A stretch of 64,000 nt of DNA from Platanthera guangdongensis. Taxonomy: Eukaryota; Streptophyta; Magnoliopsida; Asparagales; Orchidaceae. The notes under the pieces were generated by a model. The model saw only the letters and a list, made by a program, of their open reading frames with translations. It was not told the origin of the DNA and ran no database searches. The translations under genes were made by a program, and so were the position numbers. The DNA lies in contig CM077162.1 of NCBI GenBank assembly GCA_039583875.1, positions 114,544,589 to 114,608,588 of the forward strand. The letters are read 5' to 3'. Shown here piece by piece: positions 11,309-22,642 of this stretch; the first letter of the stretch is position 1; each line of letters starts with the position of its first letter.

Positions 11309-12500
11309 CTACAACAGTTCCATAGACATCAGCTGAGGCTCTGCTCCCGCTGTGGCGGCTCTCCTACTCAGTGCATCTGCTACCACGTTCTCCTTCCCTA
11401 GGTGGTAGTGCATCTCGTACTGATAGTCAGATAGAAACTCCACCCGCTGCCTCTGCCTGATGTTCAGTTGCTTCTGTGTGTCCACGTACATAAGGTTCTT
11501 ATGATCTGAGTATATATTATAGTGGATTCCGTAGAGGTAATGTCGCCATATATTCAATGCAAATACCACTGCTCCCATCTCCAGGACGTGTACAGGATAG
11601 TTCTTCTCATGGGTCTTCAGCTGGCGGGAGGCATATGCTATAACGTGTCCGTTCTGCATCAGCACCACACCCATCCACTGGTATAATGCGTCGGTGTACA
11701 CCTAGAATCCTTCCTTCCCAGCTGGAAGGGCGAGGATAGGGGCTGAGATAAGTCGGTTCTTCAGCTCCTGGAAGGCTGCCTCACACTGTGGCGTCCATAC
11801 AAAGGGCATGTCCTTCTTCGTCAAGGATGTGAGTCGAAGGGCTATCCGAGAAAACACCTCCACGAATTTCCGGTAATAACCAACAAGCCCCAGGAAACTC
11901 CGCACGTCCGTGGCCGTCTTCAGTGGTGGCCAATCCCTGACTGCCTGAATCTTTGTCGGGTCCACTGCTAACCCAGCTCCGCTGATAATATGGCCCAGGA
12001 AAGCCACCTCCTTCAATCAGAACTGACACTTGCTGAACTTCGCATAGAGGTGATGCTCCCGCAATCTCTCCAAAGTCAGTGTCAGATGTCGTGTATGGTC
12101 CTCCTCCGTCCTAGAGTAGATAAGGATGTCATTTATGAATACTATGACAAACACATCCAAATAAGTATCGAAGACCCAGTTCATGAGGCTCATAAACGCT
12201 GATGGAGCATTTGTGAGCCCGAAAGGCATCACGGTGAACTCGTACAGGCCATATCTGCTACTGAAGGCCGTCTTCGGGATATCTTCCTCCTGGATCCACA
12301 GCTGGTAGTATCCTGACCTCTAGTCCAGCTTCGAGAAAAATTAGGCTCCCTCCAGCTGATCGAACAACTCATCTATCCTTGGGAGCGGGTAGGTATTTCA
12401 GATGGTCAGCCTATTTAGTGCTCGATAGTCAATGCACAGCCGAAGTGTCCCATCCTTCTTCTTCACGAATAGGACCGGAGCTCCCCACGGTGAGGAACTC
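11309..12500 (-). pseudogene. pol: Chromovirus reverse transcriptase and RNase H, broken
   Basis: RT is seen as [18 protein letters not shown] and [18 protein letters not shown] segments at 12017-12232 and the connection [16 protein letters not shown] at 11702-12016. RNase H is at 11309-11701, with [34 protein letters not shown] and YSDHKNL. Stops and frame changes lie between blocks. The RT active site reads FIND where family members have FIDD, so one catalytic aspartate has become asparagine (GAT to AAT). The upstream RT fingers near 12260-12500 are recognisable only in pieces. Confidence 0.85.
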
Positions 12501-13165
12501 AGTCTGACGAATCCTGCTTCCACCAGCACCTGCAACTGTGTCCGAAATTCTGCCAGCTCCCTTGTGGCCATCCGATAAGGGCCTTGGACACCGGCTTAGC
12601 CCCTGGCACCAACTGAATATGAAAGTCCTTCTCCCTATGCGGAGGCAGTCCTGGCAGCTTCTCCGGAAATACATCGGCGTAGTCACAGACCACCAGAATA
12701 CTAACAATCGGGTCCTTCTCCTCAGTCATCTCGAACAGCACTTGATATACCTCGTCTCCCTGCATATGGGCCTTGACGGCCTGAATAGATGAAAGGAGGC
12801 GGCGGGAAACCGGAGTAGTACCTTCGAATGTCGCATAAGTGTCGCCGTGTCTCAGCACGACCCTCCTCGCCGGGCAGTCAACCTGGGCATGGTTCCAGAC
12901 AAGCCATGTCATGCCCAAGACAAGGTCGAAGACCGGCATTCTCAGGATCGTCGTCGAGGCCTGAGTGTTAACCCGTCTATGATAACCGTCAGGAGGTACT
13001 TCTCTGTGGACTGGATCTCCATCCCATTGGGGAGACGCACCCTCCTGGCATCTCCCGTATAATATCGAATCTAGCCCAGATCCTTGATGAAATCCTCCGA
13101 CACAAAGTTGTGAGATGCCCCCATGTCGAACAGGGTACGGGCAGGTTTGCCGCACGCCATCACTA
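12499..13165 (-). pseudogene. pol: Chromovirus protease and start of RT
   Basis: The protease active site appears near 13115-13145 as LFDMGASHNFVS, where the usual D-S/T-G-A has methionine at the second place. The protein continues with FDLVLGMTWL near 12910 and the linker to RT, YADVFPEKLPGLPPHREKDF near 12640. The N-terminal 60 or so codons of the open frame are out of phase with the protease, showing a frameshift near 12970. Confidence 0.82.
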
Positions 13166-13291
13166 TTCCTAAATTAGTTAAAGGAAAAAACAGCTTAAGT
13201 CAAAATTTTTCTAACCTAGGTTGTGTAATTATTCTACCAATACTAAAAAAATTACTCTCATACCTGCAATAACCCTGTTCGGGTTCCGGGG

Positions 13292-14341
13292 CTACGCTAA
13301 GTCCAGAGTGTAGACCTGCTCCCCATCCTGTCTGTGTTTACCGCCCTGAAAACTGCTTCCGCGACCACGTCCACGACCTCCCATCTGGTGAGCCGATGGG
13401 CCACCCTGTGCAGCAGGTATGGCCCCATTCCTCGTCGGGCAATTAATCCGAATGTGCCCTGGCTGATGGCAGTGATAGCACCGCTGTGGTGTGGGTGGTC
13501 CTTGCCCTATCCTGGGCACCTCCCTCATCCGTAGCGGCTGCGGGGCCAGCACTGCCTGCTCCCTTGGTTCCTGCCTTTCCTCCTGGCGGGGTTGATCCCC
13601 GTTCCTTCTCTCTCCTACGACCCGGCCCCTCTGCGGGTCCCTTCTCCCTCCTAGCACTGCATCATCCCCATGTCTCTTCCTGCTCCGGACTGCAAGCTGG
13701 TCCGCCTCCAGCTTCTTGGCCATCTCCAAGATCCTGGCCATGGTACCATCAGACACAAACAAGAGGGCCTGCCTCATGTCATCACGGAGGCCCTTGTAGA
13801 ACCTCTTGGCGTAACCTACGTCATCCAGCTTGTAAGAATCCGCAAACCGGACCAAATGAGTAAACTCCCGGTGATATTCCAGAACTGTCATGTTCCCTTG
13901 CTTCAACTGCAAGAATCTATCCGCCAATTCATCCCTTGCGGACTGCGGCACAAAATGCTCCAGTAGTGCCGCCCTAAACTCTTCCCAAGTAATGTCCGCG
14001 GTCTCCACTCCCGCATAAGTGGTGTCCATCATCGACTTCCACCACCTCTTCACATGCGACTCCAGACAAGAAACCACCAACGATACTGCTAGGTCCACCG
14101 GGCACTGTATTCCCACCAACATCTCGTACATAATGTCTAGCCACTCCTCCGTGCGCACTGCCTTCTCTGTCCCCAAGTAGGATGGTGGGGCAAGGCCCCA
14201 GAATGCACTCAACCAGTTTGCTCCGGGGTTCGGCGGAGGAGCCGGAGCCTGTTGTGCCCTAAAGGCCTCCAAGATGGCCGTCAAAGTTTGTCCCAGCTCC
14301 GTCTGCTGCAACGGGGTCGGAGCCGGCGGGGGTGGAATCAC
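13292..14341 (-). CDS. gag: Chromovirus gag, with CCHC zinc knuckle
   Basis: A 349-codon open frame on the - strand starting MIPPPPAPTP. It holds the retrotransposon gag core around residues 60-200 (VKRWWKSMMDTTYAG, ITWEEFRAALLEHFVP, FLQLKQGNMTVLEYHREF), a basic Arg/Gln-rich stretch near 225-265, and one zinc knuckle CYHCHQPGHIRINCP near residue 290. The tail is Gly/Arg-rich. This block is uninterrupted, unlike the pol parts. It lies about 230 bases after the PBS. The pol frame begins about 130 bases beyond its stop, after a frame change. Confidence 0.88.
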   Translation of the reverse strand: MIPPPPAPTPLQQTELGQTLTAILEAFRAQQAPAPPPNPGANWLSAFWGLAPPSYLGTEKAVRTEEWLDIMYEMLVGIQCPVDLAVSLVVSCLESHVKRWWKSMMDTTYAGVETADITWEEFRAALLEHFVPQSARDELADRFLQLKQGNMTVLEYHREFTHLVRFADSYKLDDVGYAKRFYKGLRDDMRQALLFVSDGTMARILEMAKKLEADQLAVRSRKRHGDDAVLGGRRDPQRGRVVGERRNGDQPRQEERQEPREQAVLAPQPLRMREVPRIGQGPPTPQRCYHCHQPGHIRINCPTRNGAIPAAQGGPSAHQMGGRGRGRGSSFQGGKHRQDGEQVYTLDLA

Positions 14342-14566
14342 ATTCGGGGCTGGAGGTGTCCCCTGCGGCAGGGGAGGATTCGTCGCACCCTACAAAAGAT
14401 GGTCTTAAGTTTAGTGAATTGACCTAAAACTCTTTGTTACTGGTGAGCATTGCACGTGATTCCTCCCATGGGCAAACCATTGCTTCTGTTGCTTGTTTGT
14501 CCTCAAACTAAGCCCATGCGGGGTGTCCCATATTTTGTGGACTACATTCTGTCGGATCGAAGTTTC

Positions 14567-14577
14567 GCTCTGATACC
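14567..14577 (-). other. Primer binding site, initiator-Met tRNA type
   Basis: The - strand reads GGTATCAGAGC close to the LTR end. This is the usual primer complement for chromoviruses and copia elements. The neighbouring bases are slightly altered. Confidence 0.8.
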
Positions 14578-14580
14578 CCT

Positions 14581-17500
14581 TATAAGACCCCATTTTTTTG
14601 CAACAACCACCGGGGTCTTAGGCCCAGAACCGCCGCTTTGCGGTCACACCTTCGCACCCGGGAAGGTCATCATTACAAAATGTCGATCCTGCCGGCAAAA
14701 TCGATCACCATCGACAGAATGTATAATGAATGAAAGTGTAAGCATCCAAGTCCACAATAGAAAGGGGAAATCACATGACAAATTAATAGTCCAAATCGCG
14801 AGAAAGTGAATACGGGCTTAAGCCCGATACATGATAACCTCACTACAATCCACTCATAAAAGTAAAACTACTAATACTTGGCTCCACTCACGGATCCGGA
14901 TTCCTGTCCACCCGAGCTACACTGGCCCATCTCCATCTGCACCGTACCCTGCTGGTGTTGCGTCTCCTGGGGCTGTTCCCTGTCTCTCATCCGGAGCACC
15001 TAAAATATGGTGGTCAAATGACCGTCAGCCAAACTAGACTCAGTCAACAATCCCCCACCCCTCTACCCATGGCTCCTAGGCACCGGGCGGAAAGGAGTGA
15101 AAAGAAAGACCAAAAGCAGGGCGTAATCAAGCAGGTGACATCTACCCTAAGGAATAAAATAATAAAGTATGGCAGGGTATCACAATAATTAAACATGAGT
15201 AAACAAGTGTGTAACAAAAGTAAACAGTAAGGAGTAGCAAGTAAGTAAAGGCAGTAAGAAGAGTAAGTAAGAGCAACGAGAAATATAACCGTTGATTTAT
15301 AGGGATTACCCCAATAGACCAAGGGGTCATTTTGCAGGGCCTATCATATAAAACGTCTCAAACCATTTTATACGATAGGTGTCAGGGGTTAAATGCAATG
15401 ATTATGCTATGACGTGCAAGTATGCTATGGTATGCACATGCAATTGCAACTCTCACACACGACTCTATGCACACAGACCTTTAGTTCCCCTTTTTGGAGT
15501 TAGCTAAACTCTCAGGAGCCTCTCGTCGTGGCCAACAGAGACAGTGGGTTGGGCCTCTCCACTCCTAGACTGGTAAACACACTACCCAGTTTAGCCCCTC
15601 TCGTAAGTTCCCGTACTATTCCTAGCAAACCAGCTAGTCTCCCCGAGTCAACGTACCTACGACGGTGTGTTCGATCGTCCAATACCGAGGACCCACCACT
15701 GTTATGCACATGGAACCATGATAGTTGTATCTAATTATAGTACCGAGCCTCCAGCTCTTTAGACTACCAAGCCTACTAGTTCACCATATTCCCGAGCCCA
15801 CGGCTCCCTGGACTAATCAAGTCTCCTTTTTTCCAAGTCCCCGAGCATCCAGCTCCCCGGACTTCCAAAACAATACCGAGTCCATTTAACTCTACCAGTA
15901 AGCCCTTAGGCCACGGGCCTACGCTATCCTTTCACTACCAATTCATCTCCCTACGTGTACAAGTGTTAGTGTAAGGTGAAACTATTATTTGGGTTAGTCT
16001 TGCCCAAATTATTCCTAAGGTTTATGTTATCCCAGGACTGCCCAAGGTATTCCCCGTGAAGGGCTCTCGAAGGCACTAAGAACTATGATGGGATTACGCC
16101 CAAAGCTCCCTTTCGCAAGACACTTAATATTATTGATTTCTACCCTTGATCAGATCTCTCATTTATTTACCCAAACCAGCAACCTACTAAGGATTCAACT
16201 ATTCAAATTCATTACCCACTCTAGTTCAGTTTCCTCAGTTACTATATACAGACCACCCTATACTATATGAGATGTATAAAGGAGGTACTCCGGATTGTCT
16301 TACAAATCTCCTATAAAATTTACAGAGCTTTAAAACATAATAAGGAGTCCTTCGGCTAAAGTTCATCAATTTCCAGCAATTAGTTACTTCATAATAAATT
16401 TCTAAGTAAATAATACAAATTACTAAATTGTTAATGAAGTATCCAAAATAATAATCCTAAATTCATAATAAAATCTTCAGAGCATGTACTAACTTTAAAC
16501 ACTACTCTACCAAAATCTCATCACTGTTCAGTGAATTTTAGTGATATTTTCTATCACTACAAGGTTTGTGCCCTAAACTAGGGTTAGTGTTTTGAAGGAG
16601 CTATTCACCTTAGAATCTATTTTAGATTTCTTCCATAGGATTCTACCTACCCTAGAATTCTCTCTTCAAGCTTCAAATCCTTTCAAGGTCAACTGACCCC
16701 TTGCCCTTCACTACCCTCAAAAGCCCTCCCTTAGGGTTTGAGTTTGGATCCAAGGGTAAAACAATTCTAAACAACTCCATATTCCCTAAGAGGGTGATAA
16801 TGGTCCTACCAAGTCAGTGGTCAAAATCACGGCCTCTGTTGAGGTGATTTGACCACTCAAACATCAAAAATAGTTCTTTGACCTAAATAACCCTATAAGG
16901 GTATACCTATTGTTGGATCAATACCTAACCAAAACATCTCCAAAGGAGATGAAATTTTTACCATAGCCCTAACATGCTCTCTAAGACCACGCACCCAAAT
17001 TTGGGGGGATTTTGAGGTGTTTATGACACCTAATTGATTTATAATTGATTTATTAAATTTTTCTAAAAACTATAAAAAACTGTTTTCCAAAAATTCTTAT
17101 TTTTGGACAGTCTAAGAGGTAGCTATGAGGAGCCTATGTTCAAAATTTCAAAGCATTTGGATGAGTGGTTTGGTGTGAGCACGAATTCTAATGTCTGGTC
17201 ATGCCTATATATAGGTTGCACCAAAATGAGTGTTGTGGTCACACCAGGACTCCAAATTGAGTGAAATCAATTGTAAATTATACTAGACATCATGGGCTAC
17301 ATTGTTCATGTTGGACACTTTTACAGTAGAGGCCTCTAAGTATTTTTAATAATTAAAACCATCTACTGCTAATATTCTCAAAGAAATCAATTAATATCAT
17401 GAAATTACTTGATCAAAAACGGACGACATCCGCTCATCCTCAACCTCCAGCAAAGGGCCGAGATTGGACCGACCTGGAGCCTCTTCCAGCCGACTTTCCG

Positions 17501-18590
17501 CCCACCCCGACCACCTCCCTGTCCGGCCACCACCGCCGCCGCCTCCATCGAGGAGGTGGCTATCGCATGGCGGCGACACGTCCGCCGGAGGGGCCTACTC
17601 CGGCGAACCCGATAGGTTCATTTTCTTGGAATTTCGGTAAGAAATTTCTCCTCGATCGGGCTCAATTGAGCCCGTTCTCTTTAGTTGATGGATGCTAGAT
17701 CTAGCACAGAGAGAGAGGAAGAGGATTGGACCTTGCCGGCGACCTGAAGTCGGGAAGATCGCCGGGAAGCCATTTCTGAAATTGGCGTCGCTTGATTTCT
17801 GCAACTGTAAGGTAGGGAGGCTCGATTTCTTCGGGTAAGGATTGGGAAAGGCTCCTCTCAATTCATTGGTGGTGTTTAAAGCCTCAGATGGGGAGAGGAG
17901 GGGTTGGATAATTAATGTCCTTCAAAGCCATTAATGGCTAGGCTTGGTCATGGAGGAGGGGGGCTGAACCAGGTCTGATGGCCAGGGAAACAGCTGGAAA
18001 CTTCTCCCCTTCCCTGGGGAATTGAATTCAGCCATTCAATATGGCCTTTGGCCTCCCCTTGAACCGTTTCCTTCCCTCTTCTTCCTCATATCTCTCTCCT
18101 CCATAATAATGGAAACGGAGCTCACTGTGAAACAGCCATGGTACACGCCCGTGTCGGCCAGGACACGACAGTCGGCAATCGTCGAGTGTCACAGGTCGTG
18201 TACCCCATACTCGACGATCGATGCTCGACGATCGATGATCGGCACTCGACGATCGACGACTGACACTTACGATCGACACTCGACAATTGATGATCAGCAC
18301 TCGACGATCGACGATCGTCACTCACGGTCGACACTCGACGATCGCCACTCAACGATCTACACTCGACGATCCACACACTCGACGATCGTCGAGCCCAGTT
18401 CGTCGAACCGAGGGGACACGCCCCCTCTCATGCCCGTGTTATAGGGTGTGATCACCCAGAAACTTCGTCGACCAAAATTCGTCGACCAAGCGCCCAACTC
18501 TTCAACCCGAGCGGGACACGTCCTGGGACACGCCCGTGTCCTAGGCCGTGTCACCCAAATTTTGCTACTCCCAGAATTTGGGCTGTTACA
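14581..18590 (-). repeat. 5' LTR of the Tekay-like element (about 4.0 kb)
   Basis: On the - strand it begins TGTAACAGCCC at 18590 and ends GGGGTCTTATA at 14581, next to the PBS. The expected terminal CA reads TA, consistent with one transition. The length suits Tekay/Del LTRs. It contains imperfect short repeats at 15735-15890 (blocks with CCGAG, CAGCTC and GGACT) and a palindrome-rich part at 18130-18560. No second copy lies in the window. Confidence 0.82.
18130..18560 (-). repeat. ACACGCCCGTGT and CTCGACGATCG palindromic array in the Tekay LTR
   Basis: At 18190-18390 more than ten close copies of an ACTCGACGATC-type motif occur; the motif carries the palindromes CGATCG and TCGA. They are flanked by ACACG-CCCGTGT-type palindromes near 18140, 18415-18440 and 18515-18550. 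On the - strand the array is within the first 460 bases of the LTR (U3), again an upstream, enhancer-like position. Confidence 0.8.
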
Positions 18591-20040
18591 CTCACCCTCT
18601 CCCCTAGTCACCAAGTTGACTTGGTCAATCTGAAGGACTATTTGCAGCCCTTCCACGCACATTACTCCCTAAAGAAGCCACATGAGGAGGTTTGAGCTTG
18701 GGTTAGCCTATTTGGGCTAGGTTGACCAGAAATAGGGTTGGGTTGACCTAGGTCTCTTTGGGGTTACTTGGGTTTTGTCATGACCTGGTCATGACAAAAC
18801 CATTCCTAGGGGTCTAGTTGTTTGAGGGATGTCACATGTGCGAAGCAGGAAAGGGAAGGCCACCCGTGTCAAGATCTGCGCTATTGATGAATTGAGCAAC
18901 GAGAAATAGCTGACATGTACCTGTGTTATGGGAGATCGATTGGTGGCAAGGTTTGGGCGGATGCGGACTCAACCCGGCTTGCTGCACCACAATGGTGGGT
19001 TGATTTAAATGCTCAAGTTTGTCGTGAGGTTAGCACCTCTGAGTGGGATGGGCGGAATGTTGCCAGCATGTGTGTTGGTGGACTAGAACCGGCCAACCAA
19101 CATGTTAAAAACCTCTGATCGGTGGTGGGCAACTAGTATATCTGGTACACCAATAATGTGCCCTGAGTGCACGAGGAGTCTGGCGGAGGTCAGCGTTTGT
19201 GATACTGTTGTAATACTTGTTGTGATGCATATATATTGTGATGGCAATGCATACAAGGAAGGAACCACTGCCCCGGGTAAGGGCTAGGGTCGTTATAATT
19301 GGTCAGTTAGTGCTGACTGTTGCTTTGTTTACCACTCTTTGGATGGATGGCCAATTGCAGGTGCTGACAAGCTGAATTGGATTAAATGGATGGAAGCTCA
19401 AAGGCCCTTGAAGGCCATGCGAATTCTTGGATTTCATGTATGGTCGGCCTGCATGCTGATGTATGAAGCTATATATTTGTAAAGAGAAACTTGTAAGGCC
19501 TTCAGGCCATGAGAGTTATGTATTTGTATACATTCCTGGTGATATATAAATGTATGGTTTATATATATAGTGGGCATGCACTGTGATAAGTTATTACAAC
19601 TTAAAATGCTTTTGCTAGAATGTTCTGAGCTAGGACGCGAGTAGAACGTGATTTTGATATTCATACGTAATTCCACCATTTATTTGTGAAATATGGCGTG
19701 GGTCCCCGGCCGGACCCACCGTTATATTCCATATGACGAATGGAGGCATTACAATAGGCCTAAGGGCTCGGCATGGAGGTCCCACCACACAACCAAAAGA
19801 TATTAGAGCACTTCACCTGCCAAGCCATATGCCTAGCTAAGGATACCTCAAAAAGCGTAAAATGACCGGAGCACATATAAGCATGCCTTCTGAGGTATCC
19901 CTTCTGTCTATTTATAGATTTCTGAAAACAGCCTGCAAATAACCAACCTCCACTGTTCTGAACAACTATATGCAGCCCAACTAGGTCTGCCAACAACGTA
20001 ACTCCGTTGTTCTAGAGGACTATAGACAGACCAGCGGGGG
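18591..20040. other. Unassigned sequence flanking the Tekay-like element
   Basis: About 1.45 kb with no recognisable protein. Only short ORFs are present. It is the DNA into which the - strand Tekay element inserted on this side. A near-perfect palindrome lies at 18771-18801. It may be a decayed LTR, but no second copy is present to prove it. Confidence 0.4.
18771..18801. repeat. Perfect inverted repeat with 1-base centre
   Basis: GGTTTTGTCATGACC is followed by T and then its exact reverse complement. It is a 31-base near-perfect palindrome in otherwise unassigned DNA. Confidence 0.85.
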
Positions 20041-20560
20041 TGGAGGGGTAAAAACAAATCATAAGAGACTGGGCGAGTGGCCCTCTAGAGCCTCCACTTG
20101 TCTGGGGTAGTGAGTGCTCGATGGAGTTGGCACTCGCCGCCTCTTCACAGCCCTGGGAGAGTGCGGGCCTGGCCTGCCCCACTCGCATGCTGCTCACCGA
20201 GCCCATGGGCGAGTGTAAGCTGACCTGCCCCACTTGCCCGCTACTTGTCGAGCCCCTGCGCTGAGTGCGAGCCTACCTGCTTCACTCGCCCCACATACGA
20301 TCCACCCCACTTTGGCGAGCCGAAGGGGCTTCTATGGATCTCGCCTCCTTCCGGCTCGCCTAGGACCCAGACTGCTGGACTTCGGTTGATCTTGCTTGTG
20401 TCGACTACTAATCATCAAATATGGGGTTGTACACAATCCCTGCTTTTTGCGAGGTTATCCCAAGCTTGGAAAGAATCATCCAACCCCGCAATATGCGGCG
20501 AGTGTGACAGGGCCAAAGAATCATTTGGTGGGCTCCACTAGTGGCTATAAGTACGTGCCT
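20041..20560 (+). repeat. LTR-like region with GGGCGAGTG/CACTCGCC motifs and TATA-like box
   Basis: Alternating GCGAGTG and CACTCGCC-like motifs recur at about 20070-20500, followed by CTATAAGTA near 20545. The layout (CG-rich palindromic motifs, TATA box, then transcribed leader) matches the U3 regions of the LTRs elsewhere in the window. No second copy is present, so calling it an LTR is inference. Confidence 0.4.
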
Positions 20561-20689
20561 ACGGATTTGGGTGGCCTCCGCCATTCCTCTTAATTCAGCC
20601 TTGCCGAGATTCCTCTCTCCAAAGAGCTACAAGAGAAGTTTAGCCGCACCCGCGAGCTTAACATCACTCGTGTTGCCGCGCTAGTCAGC

Positions 20690-21444
20690 ATGTCTCCCAA
20701 TATTACATTGCGCGAGCTGACGAAATCCAATCCTACCAAGAAGGCTAAGTCCACTCCAAAAGATGTTGGATCCATCCACCGCGACCTGGAATCCACGTTG
20801 ACTCTTGGGCTCGCCTCTTCCTCTAAACTTATTGCCGACTCTAAGTGGAAAATGGTTATCAACATTCAAGCTGACACCGAGAACCATCAAACCGATACCG
20901 AGACCTCCATGCCGCGAGTAGAGACCACGATGCTAGAATCGCTGAAGTCCAGGTTGTCAGCTCGCACTCCTTCTCAGTAGCCCATACCTACTCCTGCACT
21001 TGTGGGGAAAGGGCCGGAGACATCTCGGTTCCTAGCTTCAACCTCATCTCCCCATGAATCCATCCTCCTGGTCGCGGTAACAACTTAGCCTTACATCCGT
21101 CGCACACCCTCTGAGGACTGCCGACCTCATCCCGTAAGCTCCACTTTTACGAGAACATTTTTCCTAGGAATCTTTATTGCATTCGCACCCTCATTCTACC
21201 AGAGTTGATTGTTTTTGCAGGTCTCCCTGCTCCGTATAAAGTCGAGGTATCTTCAGAACCGGTTCGCCACTCGCCACCCCTGGACCCCGGGTTGATGGAA
21301 AGCTTCTTGAATGACTCGCTGGATTCTGCCGAGCTGAGGCGGCGATTAGTAGAAGTGTTGAAGAATCAAGACGCCGCCTTGCACCAACTTCGAGCGAACA
21401 ACGCATATTGCTAGTAGAGACTGCAGGCGGAAGCTAAAGTCTTA
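20690..21444 (+). other. Unrecognised ORF remnants with possible splice acceptor
   Basis: Two + strand ORFs lie after the TATA-like box. One (20690-20980) starts MSPNITLRELTKSNPTKKAK and is rich in Ser, Thr and Lys. The other (about 21205-21414) has a charged, heptad-like stretch (SAELRRRLVEVLKNQDAALH) that could be a coiled coil. Between them, GATTGTTTTTGCAG at about 21207-21220 looks like a 3' splice site. I do not recognise either protein. They could be the leader or gag of an undetermined LTR element, or a captured exon. They join directly onto chromovirus RT at about 21445, so a deletion or fusion is likely. Confidence 0.35.
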
Positions 21445-22291
21445 TTGCAGGAGGTACCCGTGGTATGTAAGTTTCCCGATGTCTTTCCCGAGGAGCTACC
21501 TGGTGCCCCTCCCTCTAGAGAGATTGATTTTCAGATTGACCTTGTTCCTGGATCTGCACCAGTGGCCAAGACTCCTTATCGCATGGCGCCCAGGGAACTG
21601 GCTGAGTTAAAAATCCAGTTGCAGGAATTGCTTAATTTGAGATTTATCAGGCCCAATACATCGTCGTGGAGAGCACCGGTTCTTTTTGTGAAGAAAAAAG
21701 ACGGCAGCTTGAGATTGTGTATCGACTAGTGAGAGTTGCATAAATTTACTATTAAGAACAAGTATCATCTTCCAAGGATAGATGACTTGTTCGATCAACT
21801 CGAGGGGTCTTGCACGTATTTTAAGTTAGATTTGAGGTCGGGATACCATCAGTTGAAGATTCGCGATGAGGATATCCAGAAGACGGCGTTTGGTACCAGA
21901 TAAGGGCACTTCGAGTTTGTGGTCATGCCGTTTGGGTTGACCAATGTCGCATCTGCATTTATGGATCTGATGAACATGGTGTTCAGAGAGTTCCTGGATC
22001 GATTCGTGATTGTTTTTATTGATGATATCCTAGTGTATTCAAGGAGCAAAGAGGAGCATGCCACACATCTCAGGATAGTTTTGAGCACTCTTAGGCAGAA
22101 TCAGTTATATGCTAAGTTTTTTAAGTGCGAGTTTTGGCTCCTACAAGTGACATTCTTGGGTCACGTGGTTAGTAGTGATGGACTTGCATTTGATCCAAAG
22201 AGGTAGATGTGATCAGAGATTGGCCAAGACCAAAAACATTTGCAGAGGTTCGTATTTTTCTCGGCTTGGCAGGCTACTACAGGAGATTCAT
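21445..22291 (+). pseudogene. pol: Chromovirus reverse transcriptase, interrupted
   Basis: The linker [20 protein letters not shown] leads into RT fingers ([14 protein letters not shown]), the [15 protein letters not shown] block, VMPFGLTN and the active site [10 protein letters not shown] near 22010, with both aspartates kept. TAG at 21727-21729 and TAA near 21901 interrupt the frame, and a one-base slip near 22200 follows DPKR. The next block, GLAGYYRRFI, is cut at 22291 by the 5S-derived palindrome. Confidence 0.88.
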
Positions 22292-22387
22292 TGTAACGCC
22301 CCTAGCCGATCCAACGTGACAATTCACTCTGGCGGGTTGTTGGTGGACACAACCTCCCTTTGATGAGCAAACTCGACAGTTAAGCTG

Positions 22388-22460
22388 TCGTACGGGGACT
22401 TCCTAGGAGGTCACCCATCCCAGTACAACTCTCGCCCAAGCACGCTTAACTATGAAGTTC
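22388..22460 (-). pseudogene. 5S rRNA-derived segment, left arm
   Basis: On the - strand it keeps the 5S box A sequence AGTTAAGCGTGCTTGGGC (22434-22451) and a box C-like stretch at 22398-22420 with GGGTGACCTCCTAGGAAGT. The intermediate part reads GAGAGTTGTACTGGGA. The 5' third of 5S rRNA is absent, so it is not a functional rRNA gene. These are the internal Pol III promoter elements, and they point out of the palindrome. Confidence 0.85.
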
Positions 22461-22473
22461 CTTCACTTATCTT

Positions 22474-22642
22474 TGTAGAGAAAAGCCTCAAAGCTTGTAT
22501 ATACTTCTTCAATGAATAGTTACAAGTATACATACACTTATATAGGAAAAAGGAAGAAGATAGAAATCCTATTACATGATGTGGGACTAATACAAGGAGG
22601 GAGAAAGAAGAAAACATGGGCCCTAATTGGGCTTTTCTAACA
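22474..22642 (-). repeat. 3' LTR of the 169-bp-LTR copia
   Basis: On the - strand starts TGTTAGAAAAGCCC and ends CTCTACA. It pairs with 27767-27935. Confidence 0.93.

Larger units (their letters stand above)
9956..18590 (-). mobile_element. Tekay/Del-like chromovirus (Ty3/gypsy), 3' part cut off by the Athila insertion
   Basis: Read on the - strand: a 4-kb LTR (18590 to 14581), PBS, gag, then protease, RT, RNase H and integrase until the Athila LTR at 9955. The chromodomain and 3' LTR should lie left of the window, beyond the Athila element. The LTR start TGTAACAGCCC and initiator-Met PBS are typical of Tekay/Del chromoviruses. The coding region has many frameshifts and substitutions at active sites, so it is inactive. 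The base run CTCAC (18591-18595) would be one TSD copy; the other is outside. Confidence 0.88.

Noticed and set aside
20690..20980. Host protein-coding gene
   Set aside because: No recognisable domain, short, and directly joined to retrotransposon RT. Kept only as an unassigned ORF.
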